A DNA stretch of 64,000 bases from Sphingobium sp. (GCA_009360885.1 SPEL01000005.1:62001-126000), one strand, 5' to 3'; shown: positions 16,797-25,982, counted from the first letter of the stretch. Numbers and translations are program-made. The notes: generated by a model from the sequence alone, not told the origin.

Positions 16797-17879
16797 TTAT
16801 TTACCGATATTTTTCTCAATAAAATTGATCGAAGCGACCAGAGAATCTATGCTTGCTTTTTTCGTATCTTCTGGCGTTTTACCGATCCAACTATGACCGA
16901 CACCGTCAATCATGATCTTAGTGACGGGGACCTTATTGTCCTTCAGCTTGCGCTCAAACAAATCCGTCTGGCTGTCTGGCACGACTTCATCATCTGTTCC
17001 GTGAATCAGCAAAAATGGGGGATCCTTGCGGTCGACATAAGTGATGGGGGATGCCGCCGCGAGACGATCTGCTTCACACGGCTTATCAGCAGCACAACCA
17101 AGGAAGCGTGATCCGGCGTCAGCGTCCCTCCCTGCAGCGCTCACTTGCGGCATCTGTGCAAAGTCATAGATCCCAAACCAGGCCACAACCGCCTGCACAC
17201 AATCAGAGGTTTCGTCTGAACCGGCAGCAGTGGATGCAACCGTTTCGACATTGGCGCGTGCGGGCACGGTGCGCGGATCGGGATCAAGCGCTTTGACACC
17301 ACAGCTCGTCCCAGCAAGAGCCGCGAGGTGACCGCCAGCAGACTGGCCCCAAATCGCCACGCGATCGGGATCTATTCCATAAGCCGCCGCGTTGACACGC
17401 AACCAGCGGATGGCCGATTTAACGTCCTGAATAGCGGCTGGGAACGGTGCCTCGCCAGAGAAGCGATAGCCAACGGAGGCCACCACATATCCTTTTGCAG
17501 CCAGTGTCGCCAGCACCTTGGGCCAGTCCGCATATGCCGCACTACGCCGCGGGCCACCCGCAAACCACCCGCCACCATGAACATAGATAACAAGTGGCCG
17601 CTTTGCATTATTCTCCCGCGCCTTATCCGGCACAAACAGATCCAGCTTCAGCGGTCGATAACCCAACAATGTTGCATAGGTAACATCAGGATAGCCCGTA
17701 ACCCCATCAGGAAAAGAAACATGTGTTCCCGCGAAGGAATCTGCCCCGACATCCTGAACGGTGGCACCGACTTTTACATCCGCAGCAACTTGCGCACCCA
17801 ATGTCGATGGGCCGGATGCCAGAGCCAGCGAGGGCAGAGCCATTATGCCTGCCACAGATAAAATAGAAAACAGCCTCAT
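16797..17879 (-). CDS. Exported alpha/beta-hydrolase esterase (BD-FAE-like)
   Basis: 360 aa. A signal peptide (MRLFSILSVAGIMALPSLALA) is followed by an esterase fold with oxyanion HGGGW, nucleophile WGQSAGGH, and a late Asp/His pair in HGTDDEVVP and GVGHSW. The BD-FAE group includes feruloyl and acetyl-xylan esterases. The start at 17879 is chosen for its signal peptide and the GGGAAGGGGA just upstream; longer upstream starts are not supported. It is probably transcribed with the TonB receptor from a promoter overlapping the palindrome at 17957. Cleavage of hydroxycinnamoyl esters is inferred from the neighbours. Confidence 0.84.
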   Translation of the reverse strand: MRLFSILSVAGIMALPSLALASGPSTLGAQVAADVKVGATVQDVGADSFAGTHVSFPDGVTGYPDVTYATLLGYRPLKLDLFVPDKARENNAKRPLVIYVHGGGWFAGGPRRSAAYADWPKVLATLAAKGYVVASVGYRFSGEAPFPAAIQDVKSAIRWLRVNAAAYGIDPDRVAIWGQSAGGHLAALAGTSCGVKALDPDPRTVPARANVETVASTAAGSDETSDCVQAVVAWFGIYDFAQMPQVSAAGRDADAGSRFLGCAADKPCEADRLAAASPITYVDRKDPPFLLIHGTDDEVVPDSQTDLFERKLKDNKVPVTKIMIDGVGHSWIGKTPEDTKKASIDSLVASINFIEKNIGK

Positions 17880-17956
17880 ACAGTCCCCTTCCCGCCTAGA
17901 TTGAGCGGCATCTAAACGGTGCCGCATATGGTCGACTTCGACTCTTATTGCGAGAC

Positions 17957-17974
17957 ATGTACTAAATGGTTCAT
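17957..17974. promoter_or_regulatory. Operator copy 1: ATGTAC-N6-GTTCAT
   Basis: ATGTAC-TAAATG-GTTCAT has one mismatch in the right half-site. It lies about 80 nt upstream of the esterase gene, in the divergent region shared with the dehydroshikimate dehydratase gene. It is one of three related 18-bp dyads in this locus. Confidence 0.55.
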
Positions 17975-18114
17975 ATAGTGTCAATCATCAGAATTGCATA
18001 TCCCGTCCGACATGCCTCAACACCAATATAGCCTAACAGAATTTCGATAAATTCGGATTTCCCGGCGTAAAATCCAGCTAATTCTAAAAATGTCGTTTTT
18101 TCTTTGCTGATTCA

Positions 18115-18132
18115 ATGTACCATATTGTACAC
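18115..18132. promoter_or_regulatory. Operator copy 2: ATGTAC-N6-GTACAC
   Basis: ATGTAC-CATATT-GTACAC ends 22 nt before the ATG of the dehydroshikimate dehydratase gene, a position that would let a bound repressor block transcription. It shares half-sites and spacing with copies at 17957 and 22513. Confidence 0.6.
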
Positions 18133-18154
18133 TAGAAGCCATAGGAGAGGTTTC

Positions 18155-20017
18155 ATGCAAACATCAATCGCAACAGTCTCGATCAGCGGACCGCTGGATC
18201 AGAAGCTACAAGCCATTGCCGCAGCGGGTTTTGACGGGGTTGAGATTTTTGAAAATGACCTGATAGCTTTTGCAGGCTCACCAAGAGAAGTCGGGCAAAT
18301 GATCCGCGATCACGGCCTGACCTGTACGTTATTCCAACCGTTCAGGGATTTTGAGGGAATGCCGGGCGACATGCGGGCCAGCGCCTTGGACAGGGCTGAA
18401 CGTAAATTTGATATTATGCAGGAATTGGGGACTGATCTGGTCCTTATATGCTCCAATATTTCTCCTCAGGCCTTAGGCGATCGCCAACGCATTATCGATG
18501 ATTTCTCAGAACTGGGCGAACGCGCTGCCGCGCGGAGTTTGCGCGTTGGCTATGAAGCGCTCGCTTGGGGGCGGCATGTTTTTGACCACCGAGATGCGTG
18601 GGAAATTGTCCGGGCGGTAAACCATCCCGCCGTCGGCCTCATCCTCGACAGCTTCCACTCTCTCTCCCGCAACGTGCCAATCGACAGCATTGCGACTATT
18701 GACCCCGAAAAACTGTTCATTGTGCAACTGGCTGACGCACCGAAACTGGACATGGACTATTTATATTGGAGTCGGCATTTCCGTAATATGCCCGGTCAGG
18801 GGGATTTGCCGATTGCCGAATATGTCAGGGCATTATTGGATATAGGATATTCCGGCCCGCTATCCTTGGAGATTTTCAACGATCGTTTCCGCGCCAGCCC
18901 GGCCAATATCATTGCCTTGGATGGCTATCGGTCGCTGAAGATGGTAGACGATGAGGCCCGACGCCTATCCGGCCGCACTGTGTCAATGCCTGCGCGAGCG
19001 CGAGTTCGCCATGTAGAGTTTATAGAATTTGCACTGAGCGACACAGAAGCGCCTTTATTTGAAACGATGCTGAGCAGTGCGGGCTTTCGGGCCATTGGCA
19101 AGCATGTCAGCAAGGCCGTAACCCATTGGAAACAAGGCAATGTTAACCTCGTCCTAAATCAAGCCAATGACGGCTTTGCCCGCAGCCATAATATTGTCCA
19201 CGGCGCATCTGTATGCGCCATCGGTATCAGCGCAGAAAACATACCCGCAATTCTGGAACGCGCCAGTGCGCTGCACATCACCCGCTATGAACAAGCGGTC
19301 AACCCCGGTGAAATGCGCATTCCATCTGTGCGCGGTGTCGGAGGTAGCCTGATTTATTTCATAGAGGCCGGAACAGAAGAAGATGTCTGGGCGCAGGAAT
19401 TTGTCCCGTTACCCGACGCACCTGCCCCCGGCAATGATGTGAACCGCATCGATCATGTTGCGCAAGTCATGGGTTATGAGGAGTTTCTATCCTGGTTGCT
19501 CTATTATTTCGCCCTGTTTGACGTTGTGAAAACACCCCAACTGGAAATTGCCGACCCATTAGGAATTGTACATAGTCAGGCGGTTGAATCACCGGATAAG
19601 AATTTCCGCATCACCCTCAACGGCTCATCCGCCGCGCAGACCCTGTCTTCGCGCTTTATCCATCATTATATGGGGGCAGGCGTGCAGCATATCGCCTTAT
19701 CCTGTGATGATATTTTTGCCACCAACAAGTCCATGACCGAGCGTGGGCTGGAGATATTAGAAATACCAGCTAATTATTATGATGATCTGGCCGCACGCTT
19801 TGGACTGTCGCAGGAATTGATCGATCAGATGGCGGCTGGCAATATATTATATGACCGTAGCGACGACTATGAATATTTCCAATTTTACACCCGGGCATTT
19901 GCTAAGCGCTTCTTCTTCGAATTTGTGGAACGGCGCGGCTATGATGGCTATGGGGCGGGCAATGCAACTATAAGATTGGCAGCGCAATCCCGCTTCAGGG
20001 ATGATATGCCCATCTAA
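18155..20017 (+). CDS. quiC: 3-Dehydroshikimate dehydratase, QuiC/QsuB type (TIM-barrel and HPPD-like fusion)
   Basis: 620 aa. The first 280 residues form an AP-endonuclease-2/sugar-isomerase TIM barrel with metal-ligand stretches LILDSFHSL, VQLADAP and SLEIFNDRF. The rest is a double VOC module like 4-hydroxyphenylpyruvate dioxygenase (FIEFALSD ... HIALSCDDIF). This fusion is the bacterial dehydratase that turns 3-dehydroshikimate into protocatechuate in quinate/shikimate catabolism. AGGAGAGG precedes the ATG at 18155. A tetR gene follows after 26 nt, and an operator-like palindrome lies just upstream. Protocatechuate degradation genes are not in the window. Confidence 0.93.
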   Translation: MQTSIATVSISGPLDQKLQAIAAAGFDGVEIFENDLIAFAGSPREVGQMIRDHGLTCTLFQPFRDFEGMPGDMRASALDRAERKFDIMQELGTDLVLICSNISPQALGDRQRIIDDFSELGERAAARSLRVGYEALAWGRHVFDHRDAWEIVRAVNHPAVGLILDSFHSLSRNVPIDSIATIDPEKLFIVQLADAPKLDMDYLYWSRHFRNMPGQGDLPIAEYVRALLDIGYSGPLSLEIFNDRFRASPANIIALDGYRSLKMVDDEARRLSGRTVSMPARARVRHVEFIEFALSDTEAPLFETMLSSAGFRAIGKHVSKAVTHWKQGNVNLVLNQANDGFARSHNIVHGASVCAIGISAENIPAILERASALHITRYEQAVNPGEMRIPSVRGVGGSLIYFIEAGTEEDVWAQEFVPLPDAPAPGNDVNRIDHVAQVMGYEEFLSWLLYYFALFDVVKTPQLEIADPLGIVHSQAVESPDKNFRITLNGSSAAQTLSSRFIHHYMGAGVQHIALSCDDIFATNKSMTERGLEILEIPANYYDDLAARFGLSQELIDQMAAGNILYDRSDDYEYFQFYTRAFAKRFFFEFVERRGYDGYGAGNATIRLAAQSRFRDDMPI

Positions 20018-20043
20018 GAACGAGATCAGAGGAGGCTCGACAG

Positions 20044-20703
20044 GTGAAAAAAGAGGCGCAAACCGCGACAACAAACGCAAATACCGTGCGCGCCACAGAT
20101 GCGGAAGAAACTCGCCTTAACATTCTCGAAGTGGCAACAGAGGAATTTTCTGACAAAGGCCTAAGCGGTGCCCGAATAGATGAAATTGCTGAACGAACAA
20201 ATTCATCAAAAAGGATGATATATTATTATTTTGGCAGCAAAGAAAGCCTCTATAGAGCTGTTTTAGAACGCGCCTATACCAGGGTCAGGTCGGTTGATAC
20301 CAATATCAACATATATGACCTCTCGCCTGCGGTCGCCTTACGATCGATCATCACCACGACATTTGACTATCATATTCAGCACCCTGAATTTGTCAGGCTG
20401 GTTATGAATGAAAATATATTAAGAGGGGCGCATATCGGCGACATTCCTGGAATAAAGGAAAGAAACCGTAAAGTAATTGACAATTTGCGGGATGTTTTAT
20501 CCAAGGGTGTATCGGAAGGTGTATTTCGAGAAGGTATTGATCCCATTGAACTCCATATGACGATTAGCGCTTTATGCTTTTACAATGTCTCCAATCGTTA
20601 TACTTTTGCATATGGTTTTGACCGCGACATGTCCTCCACAAAAGCCTTAGGGCGACGCCATAATAGTGTGATTGATATTATTGAAAGCTGGTGCCGGGCC
20701 TGA
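20044..20703 (+). CDS. TetR-family regulator of the quinate/shikimate locus
   Basis: 219 aa. The helix-turn-helix spans about residues 24-70 (FSDKGLSGARIDEIAERTNSSKRMIYYYFGSKESLY), with a helical ligand domain behind it (MNENILRGAHI). The start is GTG with AGAGGAGG about 9 nt upstream. It lies inside the unit between the dehydratase and a carboxylesterase. Three palindromes of one type before the three transcription units make it the likely local repressor, released by a pathway intermediate. The effector is not identifiable from sequence. Confidence 0.88.
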   Translation: MKKEAQTATTNANTVRATDAEETRLNILEVATEEFSDKGLSGARIDEIAERTNSSKRMIYYYFGSKESLYRAVLERAYTRVRSVDTNINIYDLSPAVALRSIITTTFDYHIQHPEFVRLVMNENILRGAHIGDIPGIKERNRKVIDNLRDVLSKGVSEGVFREGIDPIELHMTISALCFYNVSNRYTFAYGFDRDMSSTKALGRRHNSVIDIIESWCRA

Positions 20704-20816
20704 ACCGCGACGCACATGCCAGATATTCATGCTTATATTCGAAAATGAACACACCATTTAGTTACATATTATTTTCACTGCATAAGCCTGTTCATCATAA
20801 TAAGAGGAGAGAAGAG

Positions 20817-22439
20817 ATGCGAAAGAAAATACTCACCCCAATAATCGCCAGCACAATGATGCTGGCCCCCACCACCATCATGGCCCAGATTGTTGAAAAA
20901 TCTGCCGGTGAACCCGTGAAAACACAGTCTGGACTGATTAGCGGGGTAACGCAGCCTTCTGGCATCCGCACCTGGCTTGGCGTCCCCTTTGCCGAGCCAC
21001 CCGTCCGTGAATTACGCTGGCGTGATCCGCAACCTCGGCAAAAATGGCAAGGAATATGGAACGCAGACCGAGTCGCACCGGAATGTATTCAGCCGCTGCG
21101 TGGTCGCTCCATCAATCATTATTTCGGCGAAGAAGCCACCAGCGAAGACTGTCTCTACCTCAACATATGGGCACCACCACAGCCTGCCCCGGCAGGGAAA
21201 CCCTACCCCGTCATTGTCTGGATATATGGCGGCGCATTCAATGTCGGCTCTGCGTCTATGGCCAATTATTCGGGCGAAAAGCTCGCAACCGAAGGTGTCG
21301 TCTATGTCGCATTATCCTATCGCGTTGGCCCATTGGGCTTTCTGGCCCATCCTGATCTGACCCGCGAAGGCAATGGCGGGTCGGGCAATTACGGCCTGAA
21401 AGATCAGATTGCAGGCCTGCAATGGGTTAAGGACAATATCGCAGGCTTTGGCGGCGATCCTAACAATGTCACAATAGCAGGGCAGTCCGCAGGCTCGATG
21501 TCCGTGGCTTTACTACAATCCAGCCCGGCGACAAAAGGGCTGTTTCAGCGCGTAATGGGAATGAGTGGCTCCCCCTTTGGTGAATTAATGGCCCCTGCCC
21601 CATTAAGCAAAGGCGAAGAGGACGGCCTCGCCCTGCAAAAAGCGCTAGGCGCACAATCCATTGAGGACATGCGCGACATCCCAGCCGATCGGTTAATTGA
21701 CGTGGCCGTCACGGTTCCGCGCCAGCCCGTGATATTGGATGGCAAGATATTGCAGCACACCGCGCAAGACAGCTTTGCAAATCAGCAACAACAAGATGTA
21801 CCTGTCATGCTTGGCTTTACGCGGGACGAAAGCTTCCTGTCCTTCGGCCAGATAAACAGCGTGGCAGATTATGAAGCCGCCATAGGTCGGGCCTTTCCCG
21901 ACAATGCCGCCCGCATATTAAAGGCCTATCCTGCGCGATCGACAGCCGAAGCAAAACGAGCCATAGCTGACATTCAACGCGATTCCAGCCTTGGGTCGCA
22001 AATGGCCAATTGGGCCGAGGCTCAGTTCAAATATGGCAAGGCAGCCGTCTATCCCTATTTCTTTACAAGGGTTCAGCCCTACAGCCCCGGCGTACGATTT
22101 ACAGACCATAACCCGGAAACGGCAGGATCCTACCATAGTGCGGATGTCCCTTACTGGCTCGGTACATTGGACAGCCTGAACCGATTCCGCTCAACGCGGA
22201 ACTGGACTGCGCAAGACCGGCAATTGTCGCAGCAGATGATGGATGCATTGCTCAGCTTCGCCCGGACCGGGGCACCGGGAAAAGAATGGCCACGCTTTTC
22301 CCCTTCTACGCCTGAAGTTCGGCAACTGGGCGAGACAAGCGGCAAAATCAGTTGGCCTAACTTCAAAGCCTTACCGCTTTTACAAAAAGCAAAGCCCGTA
22401 TCCGCTACTCCGGCACAGCGCCCACAGGTAAGAGATTAA
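20817..22439 (+). CDS. Exported type-B carboxylesterase
   Basis: 540 aa. Signal peptide (cleaved after TIMAQ, about residue 24), then a carboxylesterase/lipase fold with EDCLYLNIWAP, the nucleophile elbow IAGQSAGS, an acidic residue in GFTRDES and the catalytic His in GSYHSADVPYW. The ATG at 20817 has AAGAGGAGAGAAG upstream; the longer frame from 20691 overlaps tetR. As a second exported esterase beside quinate/shikimate enzymes it may split chlorogenate-like or shikimate esters. Exact substrate unknown. Confidence 0.88.
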   Translation: MRKKILTPIIASTMMLAPTTIMAQIVEKSAGEPVKTQSGLISGVTQPSGIRTWLGVPFAEPPVRELRWRDPQPRQKWQGIWNADRVAPECIQPLRGRSINHYFGEEATSEDCLYLNIWAPPQPAPAGKPYPVIVWIYGGAFNVGSASMANYSGEKLATEGVVYVALSYRVGPLGFLAHPDLTREGNGGSGNYGLKDQIAGLQWVKDNIAGFGGDPNNVTIAGQSAGSMSVALLQSSPATKGLFQRVMGMSGSPFGELMAPAPLSKGEEDGLALQKALGAQSIEDMRDIPADRLIDVAVTVPRQPVILDGKILQHTAQDSFANQQQQDVPVMLGFTRDESFLSFGQINSVADYEAAIGRAFPDNAARILKAYPARSTAEAKRAIADIQRDSSLGSQMANWAEAQFKYGKAAVYPYFFTRVQPYSPGVRFTDHNPETAGSYHSADVPYWLGTLDSLNRFRSTRNWTAQDRQLSQQMMDALLSFARTGAPGKEWPRFSPSTPEVRQLGETSGKISWPNFKALPLLQKAKPVSATPAQRPQVRD

Positions 22440-22512
22440 CCGATGGATATGTGCCCCGACAGAGTAAGCCACATGCTGTTGGGGCATCGTTCTTTCGCGT
22501 CTTCATATGTGA

Positions 22513-22530
22513 ATGTACTAGTTCGTACAT
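22513..22530. promoter_or_regulatory. Operator copy 3: ATGTAC-N6-GTACAT (perfect dyad)
   Basis: ATGTAC-TAGTTC-GTACAT is the perfect member of the three-site family. It lies 84 nt upstream of the aroQ start, in the 175-nt gap after the carboxylesterase gene, and so marks a separate promoter for aroQ and the transporter. Confidence 0.62.
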
Positions 22531-22614
22531 TTTCCTTGCCTAATGAAAAAGAGCGGTATAGGCAGTCATGAATGATCTGAGGCAAGACTCAGGCATGGAG
22601 AGGAGTTGTCCGGA

Positions 22615-23073
22615 ATGAGTCAGCCTTTGATTCATGTTCTCAATGGGCCCAATCTTAACATTCTTGGGGAACGAGAACCTGCTATTTACGGCCATGAAAC
22701 ACTGCATGATATAGAAATATCATGCCGCAAAGAGGTGGCAGATACCGGGCTGGGCCTGATTTTCCGTCAGACCAATGCCGAACATGAAATGATCGGTTGG
22801 TTACATGAGGCCCGCATTGGCGCAGCAGGTATTGTCATTAACCCTGCGGCATTCTCCTATGCCAGCTACCCCATATTAGACGCCCTAAAAATGTGCGAGT
22901 GCCCGGTGATTGAGGTGCATATCTCCAACATTCACCGCCGCGAGGCAGAGTGGCGATCGCGCTCCATCATGACGCAGGTCGTCACAGCAATAATGTCAGG
23001 CCTTGGCACAGATGGATATGCTCTGGCCGTACGACATCTCGTTGCACGCAATCGTCAGCAGGTGACATCATGA
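22615..23073 (+). CDS. aroQ: 3-Dehydroquinate dehydratase, type II
   Basis: 152 aa, normal for the small type II enzyme. It interconverts 3-dehydroquinate and 3-dehydroshikimate. Signature stretches are VLNGPNLNILGEREPAIYG (with the catalytic Tyr), INPAAFSYASYPILDAL and EVHISNIHRRE. AGGAG stands 9 nt before the ATG at 22615; the in-frame TTG at 22606 is less likely. The stop overlaps the transporter start (ATGA). Its operator and neighbours point to quinate catabolism (QuiB/QsuC role) and not aromatic amino-acid synthesis. Confidence 0.95.
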   Translation: MSQPLIHVLNGPNLNILGEREPAIYGHETLHDIEISCRKEVADTGLGLIFRQTNAEHEMIGWLHEARIGAAGIVINPAAFSYASYPILDALKMCECPVIEVHISNIHRREAEWRSRSIMTQVVTAIMSGLGTDGYALAVRHLVARNRQQVTS

Positions 23074-24356
23074 CCCAAAGCACCACCCGTAAAACCAATG
23101 CACGATTGGGCGTACTAGGCCTAATCAGCGTTGCAACTTTGCTCAATTATCTTGATCGGGCGGTAATGGGGGTCGCGGCCCCATCATTAACGGCAGAATT
23201 GAAAATATCGCCGGAGATGATGGGCTTTATTTTCTCTGCATTCTCCTGGACTTATGCCGCATCTCAAATTCCGGGCGGTATCGTGCTGGATCGCCTTGGC
23301 ACACGCATTACTTATGCTGGCTCTCTCATCCTCTGGTCTTTTTTCACGCTGCTGCATGGCTTTGCCTCCAACATTGCAATGCTCTTCGGCTTTCGCCTTG
23401 CCTTGGGCGCTGCAGAGGCGCCCTGCTATCCCAGTAACAGCCGGATCCTCAATAGCTGGTTCCCACAGCAAGAGCGCGCTCGCGCCAACTCCGTATATGC
23501 GGTCGGTCAATATGCGGGGCTGGCCTTTTTTAGCCCACTTTTGTTCTGGATTGTGGGCAGCATGGGCTGGCGCGCCCTGTTCATAATCGCTGGCGGTCTT
23601 GGGCTGATTTTTGGCCTGTTCATGTATGCTCGCTACCGGGAACCGGAACAGAGTAGCCGCGTAAATCAGGCCGAACTGGATTACATCCGTGCTGGCGGCG
23701 GACTAGTAGAATCTCAGACAGCGCAAAAGGCATCCTTCTCATGGAGCAATGTTAGGAAGCTTATGTCGCAGCGCCAGATTCTGGGCGCTTCCATAGGTCA
23801 GTTCTGCGGTAATTCCACGCTGGTTTTCTTTCTGACCTGGTTCCCCACCTATTTGGCAACAGAACGTGGCATGGATTGGTTAAAGTCCGGCACATTCGCC
23901 GTAATGCCTTATATTGCCGCATCGGTCGGAGTGTTATTAGGCGGTTATATATCAGACACGCTGATCCGGCGTACAGGTTCTGCCAACATTGGACGTAAAC
24001 TCCCTATCGTTATCGGCCTTCTATTGGCCTCCACCATCATTCTGGCCAATTTTGTTGAGAGCAACACATTAGTCATCACCATTATGTCTATCGCTTTCTT
24101 TGGCCAAGGGATGGTCAATCTGGGATGGACTTTGATCTCTGATGTCGCTCCCAAGCAATATATTGGGCTGACTGGCGGTGTGTTTAACCTCTGTGCCAAT
24201 CTGGCAGGTATTGTTACGCCAATTGTGGTGGGCATCATTGTTGGACAGACTGGCTCTTTCTATGGCGCGCTCGCCTTTATCGGCGTCCTCGCTCTGGTTG
24301 GTGCCGCAGCCTATGTCTTCATCGTTGGCGACGTTAAGCGAGTGGAATTGGACTGA
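23070..24356 (+). CDS. MFS transporter, anion:cation symporter-like (probable quinate/shikimate uptake)
   Basis: 428 aa with 12 predicted helices. LNYLDRAVMGVAAPSL in the first helix and the RLGTR loop after helix 2 match the ACS/glucarate-phthalate branch of the major facilitator superfamily. The start at 23070 overlaps the aroQ stop; the longer open frame from 22950 lies inside aroQ. In Corynebacterium the equivalent gene set is qsuABCD with an MFS protein for quinate/shikimate import, so that role is inferred here. It brings the substrate across the inner membrane after outer-membrane transport and ester hydrolysis. Confidence 0.86.
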   Translation: MTQSTTRKTNARLGVLGLISVATLLNYLDRAVMGVAAPSLTAELKISPEMMGFIFSAFSWTYAASQIPGGIVLDRLGTRITYAGSLILWSFFTLLHGFASNIAMLFGFRLALGAAEAPCYPSNSRILNSWFPQQERARANSVYAVGQYAGLAFFSPLLFWIVGSMGWRALFIIAGGLGLIFGLFMYARYREPEQSSRVNQAELDYIRAGGGLVESQTAQKASFSWSNVRKLMSQRQILGASIGQFCGNSTLVFFLTWFPTYLATERGMDWLKSGTFAVMPYIAASVGVLLGGYISDTLIRRTGSANIGRKLPIVIGLLLASTIILANFVESNTLVITIMSIAFFGQGMVNLGWTLISDVAPKQYIGLTGGVFNLCANLAGIVTPIVVGIIVGQTGSFYGALAFIGVLALVGAAAYVFIVGDVKRVELD

Positions 24357-24490
24357 TCCTATGCCGCTTCTTCCACCCCAGAAAACGGCTTCGAGCCGGA
24401 CATCATCCCTTCATTCGGAATTATCAGATAACACAGCCATGATAAAAAAACCGATCATCCGGAACATAGTTTTTATGATTGATGACCACC

Positions 24491-25333
24491 ATGACTGACA
24501 ATATCTATTTATGTGGCCTGATCGGAATGGACATTCAGTCCTCCCGATCCCCCGCAATGCACATGACCGAAGCCGATGCCTTGGGGCTGCGCCTGATTTA
24601 CCGCCTGTTCGATCTGGCACAGGAGCCACTGAAGCAGGATGATTTATCAGCGATATTAAACGCAGTAGAAAAATGCGGCTTTGCGGGGGTAAATGTCACC
24701 CACCCATTCAAGCAAAAAATCATTCCATTGCTCAATTCACTTAGTGATGAAGCAAGGGCAATCGGCGCGGTAAATACGGTGATTTTTGAAAATGGCCATA
24801 GAACCGGGCATAATACTGATTGGTCTGGTTTTGCCGAAAGCCTGAGCCGCCAATTACCCGATGCTGATCTGAGCCGGATTGTGCAATTTGGCGCAGGCGG
24901 CGCAGGCGCGGCGACAGCCATGGCAATGCTACGTCTGGGCTGTGAAGAATTGGTCATCGTAGATACAAATGAAGATCATGCGCAACTGCTGGCGGACAGG
25001 CTGAACCACATAGATGGTTGCAAAACTAATGTGCGGTTGGCGAAAATTTCGCCAGAACTGGAACTTGGGAGCGCAACCGGCCTTATCAACGCAACGCCAT
25101 TGGGCATGGAGGGCTATGACGGAATGCCTGTGCAAGCCGAATGGCTTCATCCCTCTCTCTGGGTTGCGGATGTCGTGTATTTCCCACTGGAAACGGAACT
25201 GCTGAAAACTGCGCGGGATATTGGATGCAAAACCGCTCATGGCGGCGAAATGGCTGTTTTCCAAGCAGCGCGAGCCTTTGACCTGTTCACCGGCCATGTT
25301 GCAGACAGGGATAGAATGCTGAAGAATTTTTGA
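24491..25333 (+). CDS. aroE: Shikimate/quinate 5-dehydrogenase (AroE/QsuD family)
   Basis: 280 aa. The substrate site shows SSRSPAMH, the catalytic Lys in NVTHPFKQK, and GHNTDWSGF. The cofactor fold has GAGGAGAATAMAML, and its next strand ends VIVDTNED, where the Asp replaces the NRT of NADP-dependent AroE and favours NAD+. That fits a catabolic quinate/shikimate dehydrogenase. The start could also be ATG 24482 or TTG 24479; none has a good ribosome site. A 134-nt gap separates it from the transporter. Confidence 0.88.
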   Translation: MTDNIYLCGLIGMDIQSSRSPAMHMTEADALGLRLIYRLFDLAQEPLKQDDLSAILNAVEKCGFAGVNVTHPFKQKIIPLLNSLSDEARAIGAVNTVIFENGHRTGHNTDWSGFAESLSRQLPDADLSRIVQFGAGGAGAATAMAMLRLGCEELVIVDTNEDHAQLLADRLNHIDGCKTNVRLAKISPELELGSATGLINATPLGMEGYDGMPVQAEWLHPSLWVADVVYFPLETELLKTARDIGCKTAHGGEMAVFQAARAFDLFTGHVADRDRMLKNF

Positions 25334-25381
25334 ACCTTCTTACAACATTCTACAAACTATAAGCTGTCAGATGAATAGACG

Positions 25382-25417
25382 GATGGGGCATTCGGGTATC
25401 TAGTGGAATGCCCCATC
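25382..25417. repeat. Perfect 12-bp inverted repeat
   Basis: GATGGGGCATTC (25382-25393) and GAATGCCCCATC (25406-25417) are exact complements around a 12-nt loop, 48 nt after the dehydrogenase stop. There is no T-run on either side, so it may be a Rho-independent terminator without a tract, an mRNA 3' stabiliser, or a protein site. Confidence 0.6.
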
Positions 25418-25982
25418 GCCAATGGAGCCGCGACATTGCTCTGCATCTATCGGTGCAAATATGGCAGTTGGCGGCGAAATCTTGTGACGACAGCTAAAGC
25501 AGCACAACAATCGTTCAATTCTCGCGGAACATCCCGCCAAACAGCTTTGCGCGAAGCACTCTCTTCAAACCGTGCGAACAAGCGCTTCGTCTTCTCGACG
25601 CCGCCGCCGCTTGGCTTCATCGCTAAACACTTCGGGGTGCCAGTGCCTTCGCCCATCGGCTCGCGGTGGATCGACGGCAAGCTAGAGACAAAATATGACC
25701 GAATCCGCGACCGACCGCTCTAAGTCAGGGCATCGCCGACATTCGAAGCGCTTCCGCCAACATAACGGACGTTGGAAGATGCAGGCGGCATTTTTGAAAA
25801 TCGCCTTTCATTCATAGGCTGTTCGGATAACCAGAGAATTGAAACACCCATTTTTGCTGGCCATGCTATATAGAACTATATTTGGTTCCAACTTAGCCCG
25901 ATAGGGCGAAATGCGGTATTCCACTCAAGTCAAACCGATTAGCCTATCTGAAAGCCAATGCGGCTGCACGATTTACGCCCCC
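25418..25982. other. Intergenic stretch without a recognisable gene
   Basis: Open frames exist on both strands at about 25403-25723, but neither has a convincing ribosome site or a sequence I recognise. The region lies between the catabolic locus and the rlmJ group and may be decayed DNA. Confidence 0.4.

Noticed and set aside
20741..20790. A fourth operator before the carboxylesterase (ATGAAC ... GTTACAT)
   Set aside because: Half-sites are imperfect and the spacing does not match the other three dyads.
22950..23069. Longer MFS start inside aroQ
   Set aside because: The normal MFS N-terminus starts at 23070 with the ATGA overlap; the upstream part is aroQ in another frame.
25403..25723. 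A 106-codon frame after the quinate locus
   Set aside because: It starts inside the perfect inverted repeat, has no ribosome site, and the opposite strand is equally open; function not supportable.
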